Of a stretch of DNA of 64,000 bases, positions 23,643 through 35,436 are shown piece after piece. Source of the stretch: Galeruca laticollis (Eukaryota; Arthropoda; Insecta; Coleoptera; Chrysomelidae). Position 1 is the stretch's first letter, and every line of letters starts with the position of its first letter. The position numbers and the translations under genes are program-made. The notes beneath the pieces are model-generated. The model saw only the letters and a list, made by a program, of their open reading frames with translations. It did no database searches and was not told the origin of the DNA. The DNA lies in the NCBI GenBank assembly GCA_963921935.1, contig OY998176.1:93250910-93314909 (forward strand). Reading direction: 5' to 3'.

Positions 23643-25857
23643 GTGAGTTTCATTCAAAACACTGATATGAGTAGATTCCACAAAGTAAGGATCGAGACAG
23701 TTAATTTTATTAAAAAATATTCAAGAGAAGATTTGAACCGACTGTACCAGAAGTTACAACTAAAACGCTACAAAGCATCACAAAACATTTGGTTTAACCA
23801 AGAATGCCTTAGAAAAGAGGTAATACAAAATTATGTGAATATAAAATGCCATACTAAAACACCTCAAGCACAAAAAGCTGTAAAATGTGCTCAACGAGTT
23901 TGGCTTGAAGAAGAATGTGAAAAATGGTTTAGAATAAGGGACTCCTCAGACAACTACATGAAAGTTGTATACTCTGAACTCACGTTCCAACTACATCCAG
24001 TAGACTTTGACTGTTTAGATGACAAAATCAGAGAAAGTGTCAGCACGATGAAGCACAAGAAATTGTAGAAACAAGAACAAAGAAATCAATTCTATCAACA
24101 TCATGAAACTGTAAGTAATTACATAACAACACACTTCGCACCACGATTTGAAAACCTTTCAAACAATAATTTTAACAGATAGTGAAATAGAATTTTCAAA
24201 TAAAGGTTTAAAGTACAGCATACCACCAAAATTTACGAATAATATTATACAGATAATAGCTACAGAGTCATAAATAGCTTTAAAATCGTATTCGAATAAT
24301 TTTCTATATGAGAAACTAAAAATTGCCAATTTAATCAAAAATATTGAACCTTCACAACTTAAACGTCAAACAAAAAATGACATTATAGTTTTAAATTCAA
24401 TAGAATAGAGAGTAGAAGATGGATACAAAATGGAGGGGAACGCCACTGTTTCATTGACAACTAATGATTATAATTCAAAGATATATAACTTTATTGAATC
24501 TAGCGATGTAAAAGTTCTTAGAGCAGACCCAACAAAAAAGTTTTCTAATAGTTATGGATATATATCTAAATATTCAATCAGAAGTCCAATAAAACTAATC
24601 AAAAAATCAAAATCATTCAACTTGAAAGATTACTTCATTTGATGTTACCAGTATGTTCACGAAAATTTCTCCTGAAGAATGTCTAATACTTGTAAGAATG
24701 TTACTAGAAGATAAAAATATGAATTCAGGAATATTATCAGATATACTGAATTTATTTGATGTATGTATTAATCAGTATTATTTCAGTTTTAACAAGAAGA
24801 TATATATTCCAAAATAAGGTTTACCAATGGGAAGCCCTATATCGCCAATTTTGGCAAAAATTTTAATAGGCAGTTTAGAAGAAAAAAATGTTTGAAAATA
24901 ATATTTGAAAAAATGTTTTATTTTGGTATAGATATGTAGATAACATATTAGCTTGTTTTATGGGCAGTGAACGACAATTAGATATATTTTTCAACCACAT
25001 TAATAATTTACACCCAAAAAATAAATTTACATTAGAAGTTGAAGAGAATATTTCAAACAATTTTCTTGATTCAAAAATTCAAAGTGTTAATAATGTACTT
25101 GGATTAATTTTACCGAAAACCAACACACATTGATGTGACTATTCCATATAGTTCCAAAAATCCCATGTCACATAAACTAGCGGCATAGAATTCAATGATA
25201 CATAGAGCATTTTCAGTTCCTATGAGCCAATGTAATTTTGATAGAGAGGTTAACACAATTAAACAAATAGCAACATCCAACGGTTACCCATTTCATATGA
25301 ATAATAAACTAATTAATAAAAAAGAGGAAAAAGTGGCATTATAACTAATATTTCCTAAACAAATCAAAGAAATAAAAACTTATAATACCATCACATATGC
25401 AGGAAATATTTCTAATAATATTTCAAAGATAATATCTTTAGCAACAAATACAACGATTTCTTTTAAAACAGGAAGTAACATAAGTAGAAAATTGTTACAT
25501 GTAAAAACAAAAATATCTCCGTTAAAGAAATCTGGTATATATAAACTTAAATGGCCAGAAGGTAATCTTGATTGGGGAAAATTATAAACAGGATATCCCC
25601 ATTGGGCTAATAATATTCAAGCTTCAATAGTTGTGATATCATATCTTCTTTTTTCTATTAACATATATCAAGTCAATCACTGGGACTAGCCAAAAATAAT
25701 TAAACATCAGGTAGGCATCAAATGAAACGTAACTTCTGTCATTCTGACGATGATATTTAGGTAATATCGAAACAATTATCAATTTTTTTAAATTTTTAAC
25801 ATTTTTTCAATATATTGTGGAGTCAACTAGAAGCAGTAAGTTTCATTTAAAACACTG
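23643..25857 (+). pseudogene. Penelope-like element, plus copy (N-terminal region, RT, lost endonuclease)
   Basis: Starts MSRFHKVRIETVNFIKKYSR, coded inside a stretch that is also the PLE 3' terminal sequence elsewhere. The first 141 codons are open. The N-terminal part ends at 24068; then come GNATVSLTTNDYNSKIYNFI (24440), SFDVTSMFTKISPEE, GLPMGSPISPILAK (about 24818-24859) and RYVDNILACFMGSERQLDIF, where the second Asp of the usual YVDD is Asn. Then comes KKSGIYKLKWPE at 25520, directly joined to 3' UTR sequence, so most of the GIY-YIG domain is deleted. At least eight stops. The order N-region, RT, GIY-YIG is that of Penelope elements. Confidence 0.8.
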
Positions 25858-25870
25858 AACGATTAGAAAT

Positions 25871-27531
25871 CATAAATAGATTTAACGGAAAAGAAGTTGA
25901 GTTATGAATTGTTAAAACTTGTTTTAATATTAAGTAGACTAGGTCCCTACCTATCTATTCATTTTTTTAGGTAAAGCTAGCAAGGGATAGCTAGAGTTAT
26001 TTTAATTGCACGATCTGTTAGAATGTCCAGAGAAACTGTTGAAACCAATTTCGCGGACCTTGAAAAAGTTATGACAGAACATGACCTTTTTGAGAAACCT
26101 GGACATTTATACAACGCTGATGTGACAGGTTTACAGTCAAACACAAGAGCTGGTCAAGTCTTAGCCGCAAAAGGCTCTAAAAGTGATCCGAGTATAAGCC
26201 CTGGAGAGAAAGGAGAAACTATAAGCGTCATAGCATGCTGTAATGCAAAATGTAGTTTTATACACCCTAACTGAATTTTTAAGGGCAAAAATAAAAAAGA
26301 TGAACGGCTTCATGGCATGCCACCAGGTCCATAGGTCAAAATGTCTGAAAAATCTGCTCATGTGAATCGTGAAATATTTATGGATTGGCTTAAGACCCAA
26401 TTTATTCCAAAAAAGCCTCCTGGTAAGGTATTGTTAATACTAGACGGACATACCTCCCATACGACCAACCTAGATTTATCGGAATTTGCAGAAGAAAACG
26501 ACGTCATTTTATTTTGTTCAGCCGCCTACACGACTCATTATTTACAGCCCCCGGATCGAGCTTTTTTCAAATCTCTGAAGGGCTACTATAATGATGCATA
26601 TAGAAATATGTTGAGGAATAACCCAAAAAGAGTTATACATATATTGCAGCACAAAACGCAATTTCCTCTTTTGAGTCAACGGTAATTGTCCTCTATAGCC
26701 CTTAGCCATACCCGATTACGCATTTTTGGCATAAAATCCTGTTTGCTCTATAGGAGATTCAATGCAGAATAAAACATTACAGGCAAGAACCTAATCTGCC
26801 CAATGAAGACCTGAATCTCCTCAACCAAGTACCTCTGGTATACAAAACCAACAAGCCACTCCTAACAAATCAACAGCTATTAAGGATATTACTGCTAGAA
26901 AAGCTCTGGATGAAGTTACTCCCGTACCCGTCGTATCTATAACTGTAAAAAGAGTTCGTTAGGAAGTATCAGGAGTTATTAATTCACCAGAATTTATTAA
27001 AGAAAAAGTGAAGGCACAATGCAAGAGAAAAGCTGACCCCAATTTAGCAGTGAGAGTGGTAAGTAGAAAAAAAAAGAAAGAATCATTTAAATGAATCTTC
27101 ATCTGAAATTAACTGTCTCGACCCTTACTTCGTGGAATCTGCTCATATTAGTATTTCAAATGAAACTCACGGTTTCTAGTTAATTCCACAATATAATAAA
27201 AATTATCGAAACAATTGTCAATTTTTTAGAATTTTCAATAACTTTTATTATATTGTGGAATTAACTAGAAACCGTGAGTTTCATTCAAAACACCAATAGA
27301 ATCTTCATCTGTTGAAGTGGAAGCTGGCGATTTAGCAATAGATAACCATTTCAATGAGGATGAACATTTCAGCGATTCGGAAAAAGAGTGGGTTGACTGC
27401 AGTGAAGAACAAAAAAGAAAGATGAATGGTTGCAATGTCTTCTGTGCAAGCGTTGGTTACACGAGAGTTGTACAAGTTTTATCAACTTTTGTCTGAACTG
27501 TGGAAACATAGCTTCTAATAAAATAGAATAG
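25871..27531 (+). pseudogene. Tigger/pogo transposase, DDE domain and C-terminus
   Basis: After the PLE complex the gene resumes with stops and deletions, then reads MSRETVETNFADLEKVM, NADVTGLQ (first catalytic Asp; the residue two after it is Val, not the usual Glu), ETISVIACCNA, VNREIFMDWLKTQFIPKK, KVLLILDGHTSHT (second Asp) and HYLQPPDRAFFKSLKGYY (third Asp). The C-terminal tail includes RKKKKESFK, a mini-PLE insertion at 27106-27298 and a Cys/His module (WLQCLLCKRWLHESC) before a TAG at 27529-27531. Stops near 26270, several frame changes after 26680 and the insertions make it inactive. The family call is strong. Confidence 0.85.
27106..27298. mobile_element. 193-bp palindromic mini-PLE with 13-bp target duplication
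   Basis: The left half is a PLE 3' terminus ('ttaactgtctcgaccc' to 'ttccacaatataat'), the right half the inverted copy of 'aaatgaaactcacggtttct' and its flank. gaatcttcatctg is duplicated at 27093-27105 and 27299-27311. It interrupts the C-terminal tail of the Tigger transposase. It has no coding and looks like a deletion derivative of the inverted PLE complexes nearby. Confidence 0.8.
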
Positions 27532-27791
27532 TATTGGCGAGGTCCATTCCTCTTTCCTACAATGGTCCATCTAACCTACCTCCATAAAGAAGGATAGATG
27601 GACCGTTTACAAGTTTAAGAATTAAATTTTTTTCAGTTTCATTGAAAAATCTGTTTTACCTCTTAACTAGTCCAAGAACAGTACCAAAGTTTGGTTAATT
27701 CATGTACCAATGTGCAGATTTGTAATTTGATTAATGAAGAAACTATCTTTAATTTCATAAATTACGGTCCATCTCGCCTCCCTTTACCCTA

Positions 27792-28355
27792 TATCTCTTA
27801 TACTTGAATCACGATCCTCGGCCTAGATTTTCTCTAGGTATCCCAGGCATATTCACTTCAATCCATGGATGCATAAACTCATGAGATCCTTCCACAATAT
27901 GTCAACTGCTTCTGTATAAATTGTTTTAAAAATACGTGTGTGCTTTGGAGCAACATTCTGCATTTATACAGGTTTATTCAAACTATTTCAATAACTTGAG
28001 CATAAATTTCTTCACACTTAAAATTATTATTGACAATGCAACGCTCACAAGCTTTTTCACATCTTTCGAAATAATTAAGATAATTCGATAAAATAGAATG
28101 ATGTGAACAAACAAAATTACATATAGCGTTCAAATTCCGTATGTGTATAGAGGCCAGTTGTGCCAACTAAACGACGGAAATAACTTCGACAGTCACTTCA
28201 ATAAGGCTTTTCAACGTACCAAATTTATCAACCATTTTTATTCATGGAATTGAGGTGTGCAATAGTTATTAAATGGATGAGCGTGTAATCTTAGTACAGC
28301 ACCAGAAGTTATTTGAATTAACAATAATTTGGATTCCTCTATCGTCGTTCTCTCA
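27792..28355. other. Unassigned stretch beyond Tigger TIR, likely including RTE 3' UTR
   Basis: No coding motif. The part next to 28356 should be the 3' UTR of the minus-strand RTE-like element. Confidence 0.3.
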
Positions 28356-31300
28356 TTACTGAGAATCGTGATCACTGACAGGTTGTGACGTTATTTCTCT
28401 CCATTGACTTCGATCCCAAGCTATATTTACAGACCCGCAGAACAAACTACCGGTGACTTTTTGGATCTGATCAGTCCATCTGATTGGTGAGCGTCCTCTG
28501 GACCTTCGCCCCTATGTGTTTCCCGACACTATCAGCCTCTCCAGGTTGTTTTCATCTTTTCGTACGACGTGTCTAAAAAATCTCAATATGTTCGCCAGGT
28601 AGGCAGAAGAGAGTCTATTGCGGATGTTCAGTTCAGTCAAATATTGACTCGTTCACCCCGTGCGCCGTCCACGGAATTCTGAGCATGCGTCTCCAGCACC
28701 AGACCTCGAAGGCATTAATTCTTTTTCTGTCTGCTACTTTAATTGTCAACGTTTTAGGTCCATATCGGAAGATGGAAAAAATCAACGATTGAGCTAGTTT
28801 TATTTTAGTGTGTTTAGTAATAGATCTATCTCTCCAAATCTTGTGTAGTCGACTCATTAAACCTTTAGCTAGTTCAATTCTCCATCGGATATCACTTCCA
28901 CTTGAACCCCTGTTACTAATATATGAGCCCAGGTACATAATATGGTCAACGATTTGAAATCTTTGTAGAGCATTTGTTAATTGCAGACTGTTTGAACGAT
29001 CAACTATCATAATTTTAGTTTTCTTTGCGTTTATCATAAGGCCACAGTTATTGCTCTCTGTCTCCACTCTGTTTAGGAGATCCAGCATTTCCTCTTCTGA
29101 CGCAGCTATTAATGTTGTATCGTCTGCATATCTCAGATTTGTGATCTTCTCACCCGCGATTGAGATTCCTTCATGCCATTCATCCAATGCCTTTCTCATC
29201 ATGTATTCTCCGTAGATGCTAAAACAGCTGGTGAGAGGATGCATCCCTGACGAACGCCCCTGTAGGTCTTAAATGGGAGCGAGTGCTGGTTCTCTATTCT
29301 GAGCTTGGCCATGCTGTTGTTGTAAAGGTTTCTCATGGGTGCAGTTAGATGTTCAGGCACTCCCATCTCTCAGAGAGCTCTCCACAGTATTTCCAATTGA
29401 CACAGTCAAAGGCCTTTTGGTAGTCCAAAAAGCAGATGACCATTGGGATATTGTATTCTTTGCATTTCTCTATGAGTTGTAGATTAAGCATCTGTTCTCT
29501 GGTACCCTTGCCCTTCACAAACCCTGCCTGTTCCTGAGGAACCTATCGATCCAGATATTTTTCTAAACGTCGGTTTATAATACGAAGTGTAATCTTATTC
29601 TTACGTTTGATATTGCTTCGATGTCCCCAACGACAATGCCATGTTCAGTTTGAATTGCATAATTGCGCGGTTTGAATTCTCTTGCGAGAAGTTTTACCTT
29701 TTGAAGCAGATTTTGGTTTCAATTCGGTGCGAGTGTGATTCTATCTCTTGACATATGTTGGATACGTACTTTCCTCTGTCTTTACGACATCTCTTCTGAA
29801 TATATTTTAATAGGATTTTTAGGTCATTTCATCGAGAGGATCTTTTTTCAGTTGTTTTCTCTATTCTATTACTTGCCATGTCTCGTCGCTGATCCATGGT
29901 TTCCGACCATCCACATTTCCTGGTCGGCGAAATTGGCTAGCCGTTTTCAGAAGACCCTCTCTAAGATATATCCACGATTCCTCGGCGTCATCGTTGCATT
30001 TTATATTTGCTAATACTTGTTCAAATACCTGGGCTACCTCGTTACCAACAAATGGGATCCAGAAGTCGAGATCAGAAGCAGAATTGAACAAGCCCGATCA
30101 ACTTTCCTTAAGCTTAAAAAATTCCTAACAAATAATGATCTCAGCTTTCAACTCAGATACAGAATGGTTAAGTGCTATGTCTGGTCCGTTCTGTTGTATG
30201 GTGTCGAAGCCTGGACTCTTAAAGCAACTTCGATAAACAGATTGGAGGCATTTGAAATGCGGACTCTTAGAAGAATGTTTAGGATCCCTTGGACAGATCT
30301 GGTAAGAAATGAAGAAGTCCTTAGAAGAGCCGGTCTGACCAGCCGTGAACTATTCGACGCCATTAAGAAGAGAAAGACTTCCTATCTGGGTCACAGCCTG
30401 CGTGGTCCTCGTTACGAGTTCCAACGTCTCATCCTCCAAGGAAAAATCGAAGGAAGGAAGGGAATAGGAAGAAAAAAACTTTCATGACTCAGGAACATTC
30501 GACAATGGACAGGAATACACGACTTTATGTCTCTCCAAAATGCTGTTCTAAATAGAGAAATCTGACAGGATGTGAATAGACGGTCGCCTACGCAGGAATC
30601 TGCTTGGCACTTTAAAAAGAAGAAGAATACTTGTTAAATACTGTCTCTGAAAGTATCCAATTCTTCTGGTGTTAACCTATTCTGTCTAGTCAAGGGTCTA
30701 CGAATATTCGTATATCTAAGTCTGAAATTCATTACTAGCAGTTTATGGTCACTACCACAGTCCTCAACTAGAAAAGTTTTAGTATTACTCACAGAAGTTT
30801 TACATTTTGTATTGATTAAGATGAAATCTATTTGATTTCTATATCTGGAAACCTGCGATTTCCACGTGTAGAGTCGGCGTGGATGTTTCTTGAAATATGT
30901 GTTCCTTTGCAAGCAGAAATCCATCAGCTTCTCTCTCCTTTCATTCCTCTCATCCAGTCCAAATGCTCCGACTACCTTTCTCATGTAGTGGTCCATGTTC
31001 GTGGCACCTAGTTAAAATCTCCCAATTTAATTGTAATAACTTTGTAGGGAATATTGACAAGCTCAGTATCTAGAGCCGTGTACAAATCTTCTAATATGAT
31101 CTCATTTGCCTTGGAGACGGGGGCGTAGACCTGAATTATGTGCAGAATGCATGTTGAACTTTGGAAACGGAGGTTAATGATCCAGTCATTAACTGCATCA
31201 TAACCACAAACAAAATTCTGCAATTTCTTGGGCACTATTATCGCGACACCGTTAATACTTTCCTCTGCAGGGCCTGAGAAATAAATAATATTGCCTGAAA

Positions 31301-31559
31301 TACTCTGGAGGTGACCCTTCCCCTTCCAGTCAGTTTCACTGATTCCTAGGATATCAACGTTATGCCTTCTACTTTTCCATTATTTGGAGCTTCTCTCGTT
31401 GTTGTACCAGTCCCCTCACATTCTAGGTAGCTATTATTTTGGGTTTCCGGAGAGTCAGTCTATTTTGACTCTGTGTGTTCATTTTCAAATCAGTTCCTAC
31501 CGGAGATCCGATTGAGGAACTATTTAGATTACGGACTTGTTTTGAGTTGAAAGTTGCCA
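28356..31559 (-). pseudogene. RTE-like non-LTR retrotransposon ORF (endonuclease + RT), split by insertion
   Basis: Starts near an ATG at 31557-31559 (MATFNSKQVRNLN). The endonuclease is read in several frames: LGDFN (31010), GLDERNERREKLMDFCLQRN, IDFILINTK and DCGSDHKLLVMNFRLR, with the conserved SDH. A linker follows (EESWIYLREGLLKTASQFRR). The RT shows GFVKGKGTREQM, FLDYQKAFDCVNW (motif A), YADDTTLIA (29117-29130, intact catalytic pair), MYLGSYIS, and an end with FRHVVRKDENNLERLIVSG and RGRSPIRWTDQI, the C-terminal pattern of RTE-like ORFs, stopping at 28356. At least four stops or frame changes, plus an RTE-like insertion at 30022-30625. Single-ORF layout and motifs support RTE; the exact clade is not certain. 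Confidence 0.85.
30022..30625 (+). mobile_element. 5'-truncated RTE-like insertion with 10-bp target duplication
   Basis: A plus frame (FKYLGYLVTNKWDPEVEIRS, VLLYGVEAWTLKATSINRLE, RRMFRIPWTDLVRNEEVLRR, GRKGIGRKKLS) is the RT C-terminal region of an RTE-like ORF, with an in-frame TGA at 30485 and more decay to the end. The 3' end is an AAG-rich tail ('aaaaagaagaag'). The 10-bp sequence aatacttgtt occurs at 30012-30021 and 30626-30635. 5' truncation, a repeat tail and a target duplication are the signature of target-primed insertion. It breaks the minus-strand element between endonuclease and RT. Confidence 0.85.
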
Positions 31560-33440
31560 TAATTCTCTTGGGAATGAAACATTTTTATATCTGAAAGTAG
31601 TTTCCCGTTGCCTTCCTTCGATCTGTAAAGGGATTTAGTCCTGTTTGATGAGAGTTATGGTTATACCGCCAATATTCGTTCGTCAGAGCCTCGTTCGTTA
31701 TCTAGCAGGGTGCACCGGGTGATCAAAGATCACTACTCGAGCAGGTGAGGTTGACATTTGGGTAGATTTGATGTGCTGATGCTCAGTATTGCCCCTCACA
31801 CTCTCATTCGGATATTGACTGGATTACTTCCAATATCTAGAAAAACCTCAGATAACTTTCCCATCAAAGAAGAATATCATTTTAATTTATATATAATTAA
31901 TGGTTCTTCGCCAACTTCTTTTATAAGAAATAAAACATCAAAAGCTTTTCTTTGTTTCTTTTTTCAACGTTTCGAATCCTTTATTTAGGTTCATCATCAG
32001 GGCTATTCGCATAATACACATAATGAATGTTCTATGACAATTTCATTATAAGACAATCTGCCACTTTAACACATCAATTTTTTTTTAAAACAATTATAAT
32101 GAAACATACATATAAGACGAGGACAGTGAACTTTTTAAAATCATTTTCAGAATGAAATTGTGGTAATTTTTATGGTCTAACATTTTTCCATTGCTCAATT
32201 CATTTTATATTTCAAATATAAATTGAAAATTTTCATACTGCCAATTAACCAATAAAAATATCATTTTATTTGGCTCTGAAATATTGTCTGAAGTATAGAT
32301 ATTGTATATTATCATGATTCATTCCTTAATGAAATCGTTCGCTATAGCAAAATATCTTGTCGTAGGTGACAGCCGCTGTCTAATCAAATACGGCAAGCAA
32401 AAAAAGTCGATTCTAATATTCGCATGATGTCTTGTTGATGCGACTTTAGCGAAGAAAATATTGGACATTCTTGTTTCCATTTCTATTTCACGGGATAAAT
32501 CAATAATGTTTGGGACAATTATATTAATTAATCTCATCAATACTTTAATATGCAAATTATCAAGTAATATATTTGAATATCATATCCACCAGTTAGTACA
32601 ATATAGCCTAAAGTCATTATAAGAAATAGTGATTCAGAATCTGCGTAGAGGTGAAAATTATTTATTAATGACAATATCAACTGAATAGATACTTCTAGAT
32701 AGAGCAGCAATATTTCCATAATAATAAAAATGCTTGATAGTGCACCGATCTTTATGTGATTATTTTTATAGACAATGTCTATGGAGGTCGATTGTTGGTT
32801 GGTAGCTGCATACTAGAAATTCCAGGAATCCAAAGGTTCTAGAAAGTGGTTTTATTATATAAGCGACTACCTACGGGCGGTGAGTCAGATACGATGTACT
32901 CTGGTAATGATCAGACGTGAATATATAAATAGTGAATAATAGTGAAAAGTATATTTGAAATATGAATTGGTAGTGAAGTATTTATATAAATTAAGTGTAA
33001 GTGAATATAGAGCGTATTTAAATAAATCAGAAATTGAGTATGTACATAAATTAAGTATAAGTGAATAGTTAAGTGTATAAATAAATTACGTAAGTAGACA
33101 TACCGTGCGTATAAATTTATGTCACCCGTTGTGTATTTAAATAAATAAGAGAAAATTACAATGGTAATATTGAGAGATACATCAATAGTTTGTTTCTCAA
33201 GCCTCCGTACTATTGTAACACGAAATATCTTGATTAAAGTGTGGAACGCAGATGATGGCGTTTTATTTTTTTGGGTTGTTTGCGAATTGTTCCGCACGAT
33301 TTTTCATTTTCTTCTTGAAATTTCGTCTGTATCTGGAAACTGTGTCACTCTATGGTGCTGTTTACACTGGAAGTCGTAGTTTTGATGAGGTTAATGTTTC
33401 AATTGCACGGAGTGCACTAATCAGTTCTCAGTTAAATCAA
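31560..33440. other. Unassigned stretch; RTE 5' UTR on its left
   Basis: The first 200 bases probably belong to the 5' UTR of the RTE-like element. 32900-33140 is rich in 'aagtgaatat' and 'ataaattaagt' short repeats. Open frames around 33160-33490 have no recognised motif. Confidence 0.3.
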
Positions 33441-33594
33441 CTTTTGAGTAATCCCGAAATACGTATTTCCGAAATGAAATGCCGTTGACATTTTTTTTTA
33501 TTCACTTGTTACAATGAAAGATGTCACCTAAGAAAGGTTTTACAAAAAATGTGAAATTAACTGAAACAAGCATATTAACAAGTTTAGATAATTT
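33441..33594 (+). repeat. Dispersed repeat, left flank of RTE insertion (paralogue at 42845-42985)
   Basis: 'cgtatttccg', 'gatgtcac', 'ggttttacaaaaaatg', 'actgaaacaagcatatta' and 'tttagataattt' line up with 42840-42985. The match resumes at 35351 after the RTE-like insertion. The nature of the repeat is unknown. Confidence 0.6.
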
Positions 33595-35350
33595 AAGAGA
33601 AACACTCCGAATATACAGAAGTGAGAAACAGAATCAATGCCAGAATCAAAGCCATGGAACGGGATTACTGGGCAAAATTTACAAGCGATATGGATTACGA
33701 CCTATATGGAGCACTGAAGAAAGTCTGGAAGATGCTCAAGAATAGGAAAAAGCCAATAAACGAGTTCGTGCAAACAAAAGGAGTCACCAAAGACGTATGG
33801 GAAAAATACTAGCGAACTTTACAACACCGAAGAAGCCATAAGGATCGAAAACTACGAGTCAAATTATCAAATATCACTGAACGAAGAAGAGGTAACAGCA
33901 AAAATTAAAAAATTGGAAACCAGAAAAGCTCCCGGAACAGACCTTATCCCATACGAACTTCTAAAATATGCTGGACCCAAGCTAGGAAAACATCTGAAAA
34001 TTCTCTACAACAAAATTTTAGAAACATCGGAAATACCTACGAAATGGCACAAAAGTATAACTATCCCTATATTCAAGAAAGGACGGAAGACACACCCAGA
34101 CAACTACAGGGGCATAACGCTGCTGAACACAAGCATGAAACTCTCTACTAGCATTTTGAAAGAAATACTCGAGGCACAAATGACAAACAGGAAAGAACAA
34201 CAAGGTTTCAGATAAAACAGATCCACGACCGACGCCGTATTAATTATCAAACAAATCAAAGAAAAATCAATAGAATTTAATACACCAGCGTATGTCTGTT
34301 TCATCGATTTGACCAAGGCATTTCATAAGGTTCGTCTCTCCGACATCATAGATATACTGATAGCGAAAAAAACGCCAGACACCTTTGTAAGAGTAGTACG
34401 CAGTCTCAATACGAACAACATGACCAAAGTAAAGGCAGGAGACATTTATACGGAAGAGATACCAACACCAGGAGGCATCAGACAAGGCGATAGCCTTAGC
34501 CCATTTCTGTTCAATCTCTTAATAGACAGAATTATAGAGGAAATATCATCACTAAATATGGGATACCGAATGGGACAGAATAAAAGGATCAGCATGCTAC
34601 GCCGACGATGCAGTTATTATTGCGGAAACGCAAGACGATCTACAGAGACAACTGCACAAATCCTACCAGGTCAGCCAAGCGATGAACATGACCATATCAA
34701 TAGAAAAAACGGAAAGCATAACTTTTGCTAAAGAACCTGTAAGATGTAAGATGGAAGTCCAGGAAAAAATCATCAAGCAAGTCTCACAATTCAAATATCT
34801 GGGTATGGATCTGTCGAGTTATCACGAGCCAGTGAAGGACCTAGGAAGACAGATTAACCAAGCAACTGCCATATCGGGCTGCTTAGAGCAAACAATATGG
34901 GCAAACGAATACATGCGAAAGGATAGCAAGGTTAGGATCTATAAGACTTGTATCAGGCCAATCATGACATATGGATTAGAAACCAGAGAAGAAACCAACA
35001 AAATGGAAAGCATGCTTAGAGTAGCCGAAATGAAAACGCTCATGACTATAGTGGGAAAAACAAGAAGGGACCGAATTAGAAACAATAACATCAGGGAACA
35101 ATGTGGAGTGCAAGACATCGTAAGAGGGGGGAGACAAAGAAGAAGACATTGGTACGCTCATGTGAGAAGAATGGAGAAGAGAAGACTGCCACGCATCGCA
35201 CTTGAAGGGAAACGAACAGGGAAAAGAGCACCCGGTAGACCACCTAAGAGATGGAAGGACAGTTGGCAGTCCACCTCCCAGGAAATGATAAAGAGGAACC
35301 TTCAAAACTAACATATCGCAAGATCTTAAATACGAATAAGAAGAAGAAGA
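33595..35350 (+). pseudogene. 5'-truncated RTE-like retrotransposon with 9-bp target duplication
   Basis: Lacks the endonuclease. Pieces in order: RINARIKAMERDYWAKFTSD, then KAPGTDLIPYELLKYAGPKL, PIFKKGRKTHPDNYRGITLL, VCFIDLTKAFHKVRLSDIID (motif A), GIRQGDSLSPFLFNLLIDRI (motif B), a YADD read in another frame near 34598-34609, then FKYLGMDLSSYHEPVKDLG and the C-terminal RRHWYAHVRRMEKRR with PGRPPKRWKDSW. The end is (AAG)n at 35334-35350. agataattt flanks it at 33586-33594 and 35351-35359. In-frame stops (about 33810, 34213) and one frame change near 34590 disable it. Confidence 0.85.
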
Positions 35351-35436
35351 AGATAATTTCTAAGTAATTATATTTAATATGTTGCAGGTGCAGCTAATTA
35401 ACAGGCATTAACAAGCCTAATTATTCATTTTTTTAA
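35351..35436 (+). repeat. Dispersed repeat, right flank of RTE insertion
   Basis: 'ctaagtaattatatttaatatg' region matches 'ctaagtaatgatattcaatatg' region at 42977-42999, followed by 'caggtgcagctaatt' versus 'cacgtgcagcgaatt'. Together with 33441-33594 it reconstitutes a stretch that is uninterrupted at 42.9 kb. Confidence 0.65.

Larger units (their letters stand above)
21778..25857. mobile_element. Inverted Penelope-like element complex with 13-bp target duplication
   Basis: The left part (21778-23640) is a PLE on minus, the right part (23640-25857) a PLE on plus, joined at their 5' sides. The whole is bounded by aacgattagaaat at 21765-21777 and 25858-25870, inside the Tigger transposase gene. 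The outer ends are both PLE 3' termini (left 'taactgtctcgacccttact', right '...tttcatttaaaacactg'). The left copy holds a piggyBac fragment. The shared duplication implies that the inverted pair went in as one unit. Confidence 0.8.
19259..27789 (+). mobile_element. Tigger/pogo-like DNA transposon, heavily nested
   Basis: The left TIR (gggtaaagggagggccgatg, 19259) and the reverse complement of the right end (gggtaaagggaggcgagatg, ending 27789) match. Each is flanked by TA (19257-19258 and 27790-27791), the target of Tc1/mariner-pogo transposons. The region carries one broken transposase gene in plus orientation. 8.5 kb is far more than such elements measure; the excess is the foldback element at 19463-21274, the PLE complex at 21778-25857 and the mini-PLE at 27106-27298. 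Confidence 0.85.

Noticed and set aside
32911..33297. 128-codon minus frame (Ile/Tyr/His-rich)
   Set aside because: Compositional reading of short AT-rich repeats; no family signal.
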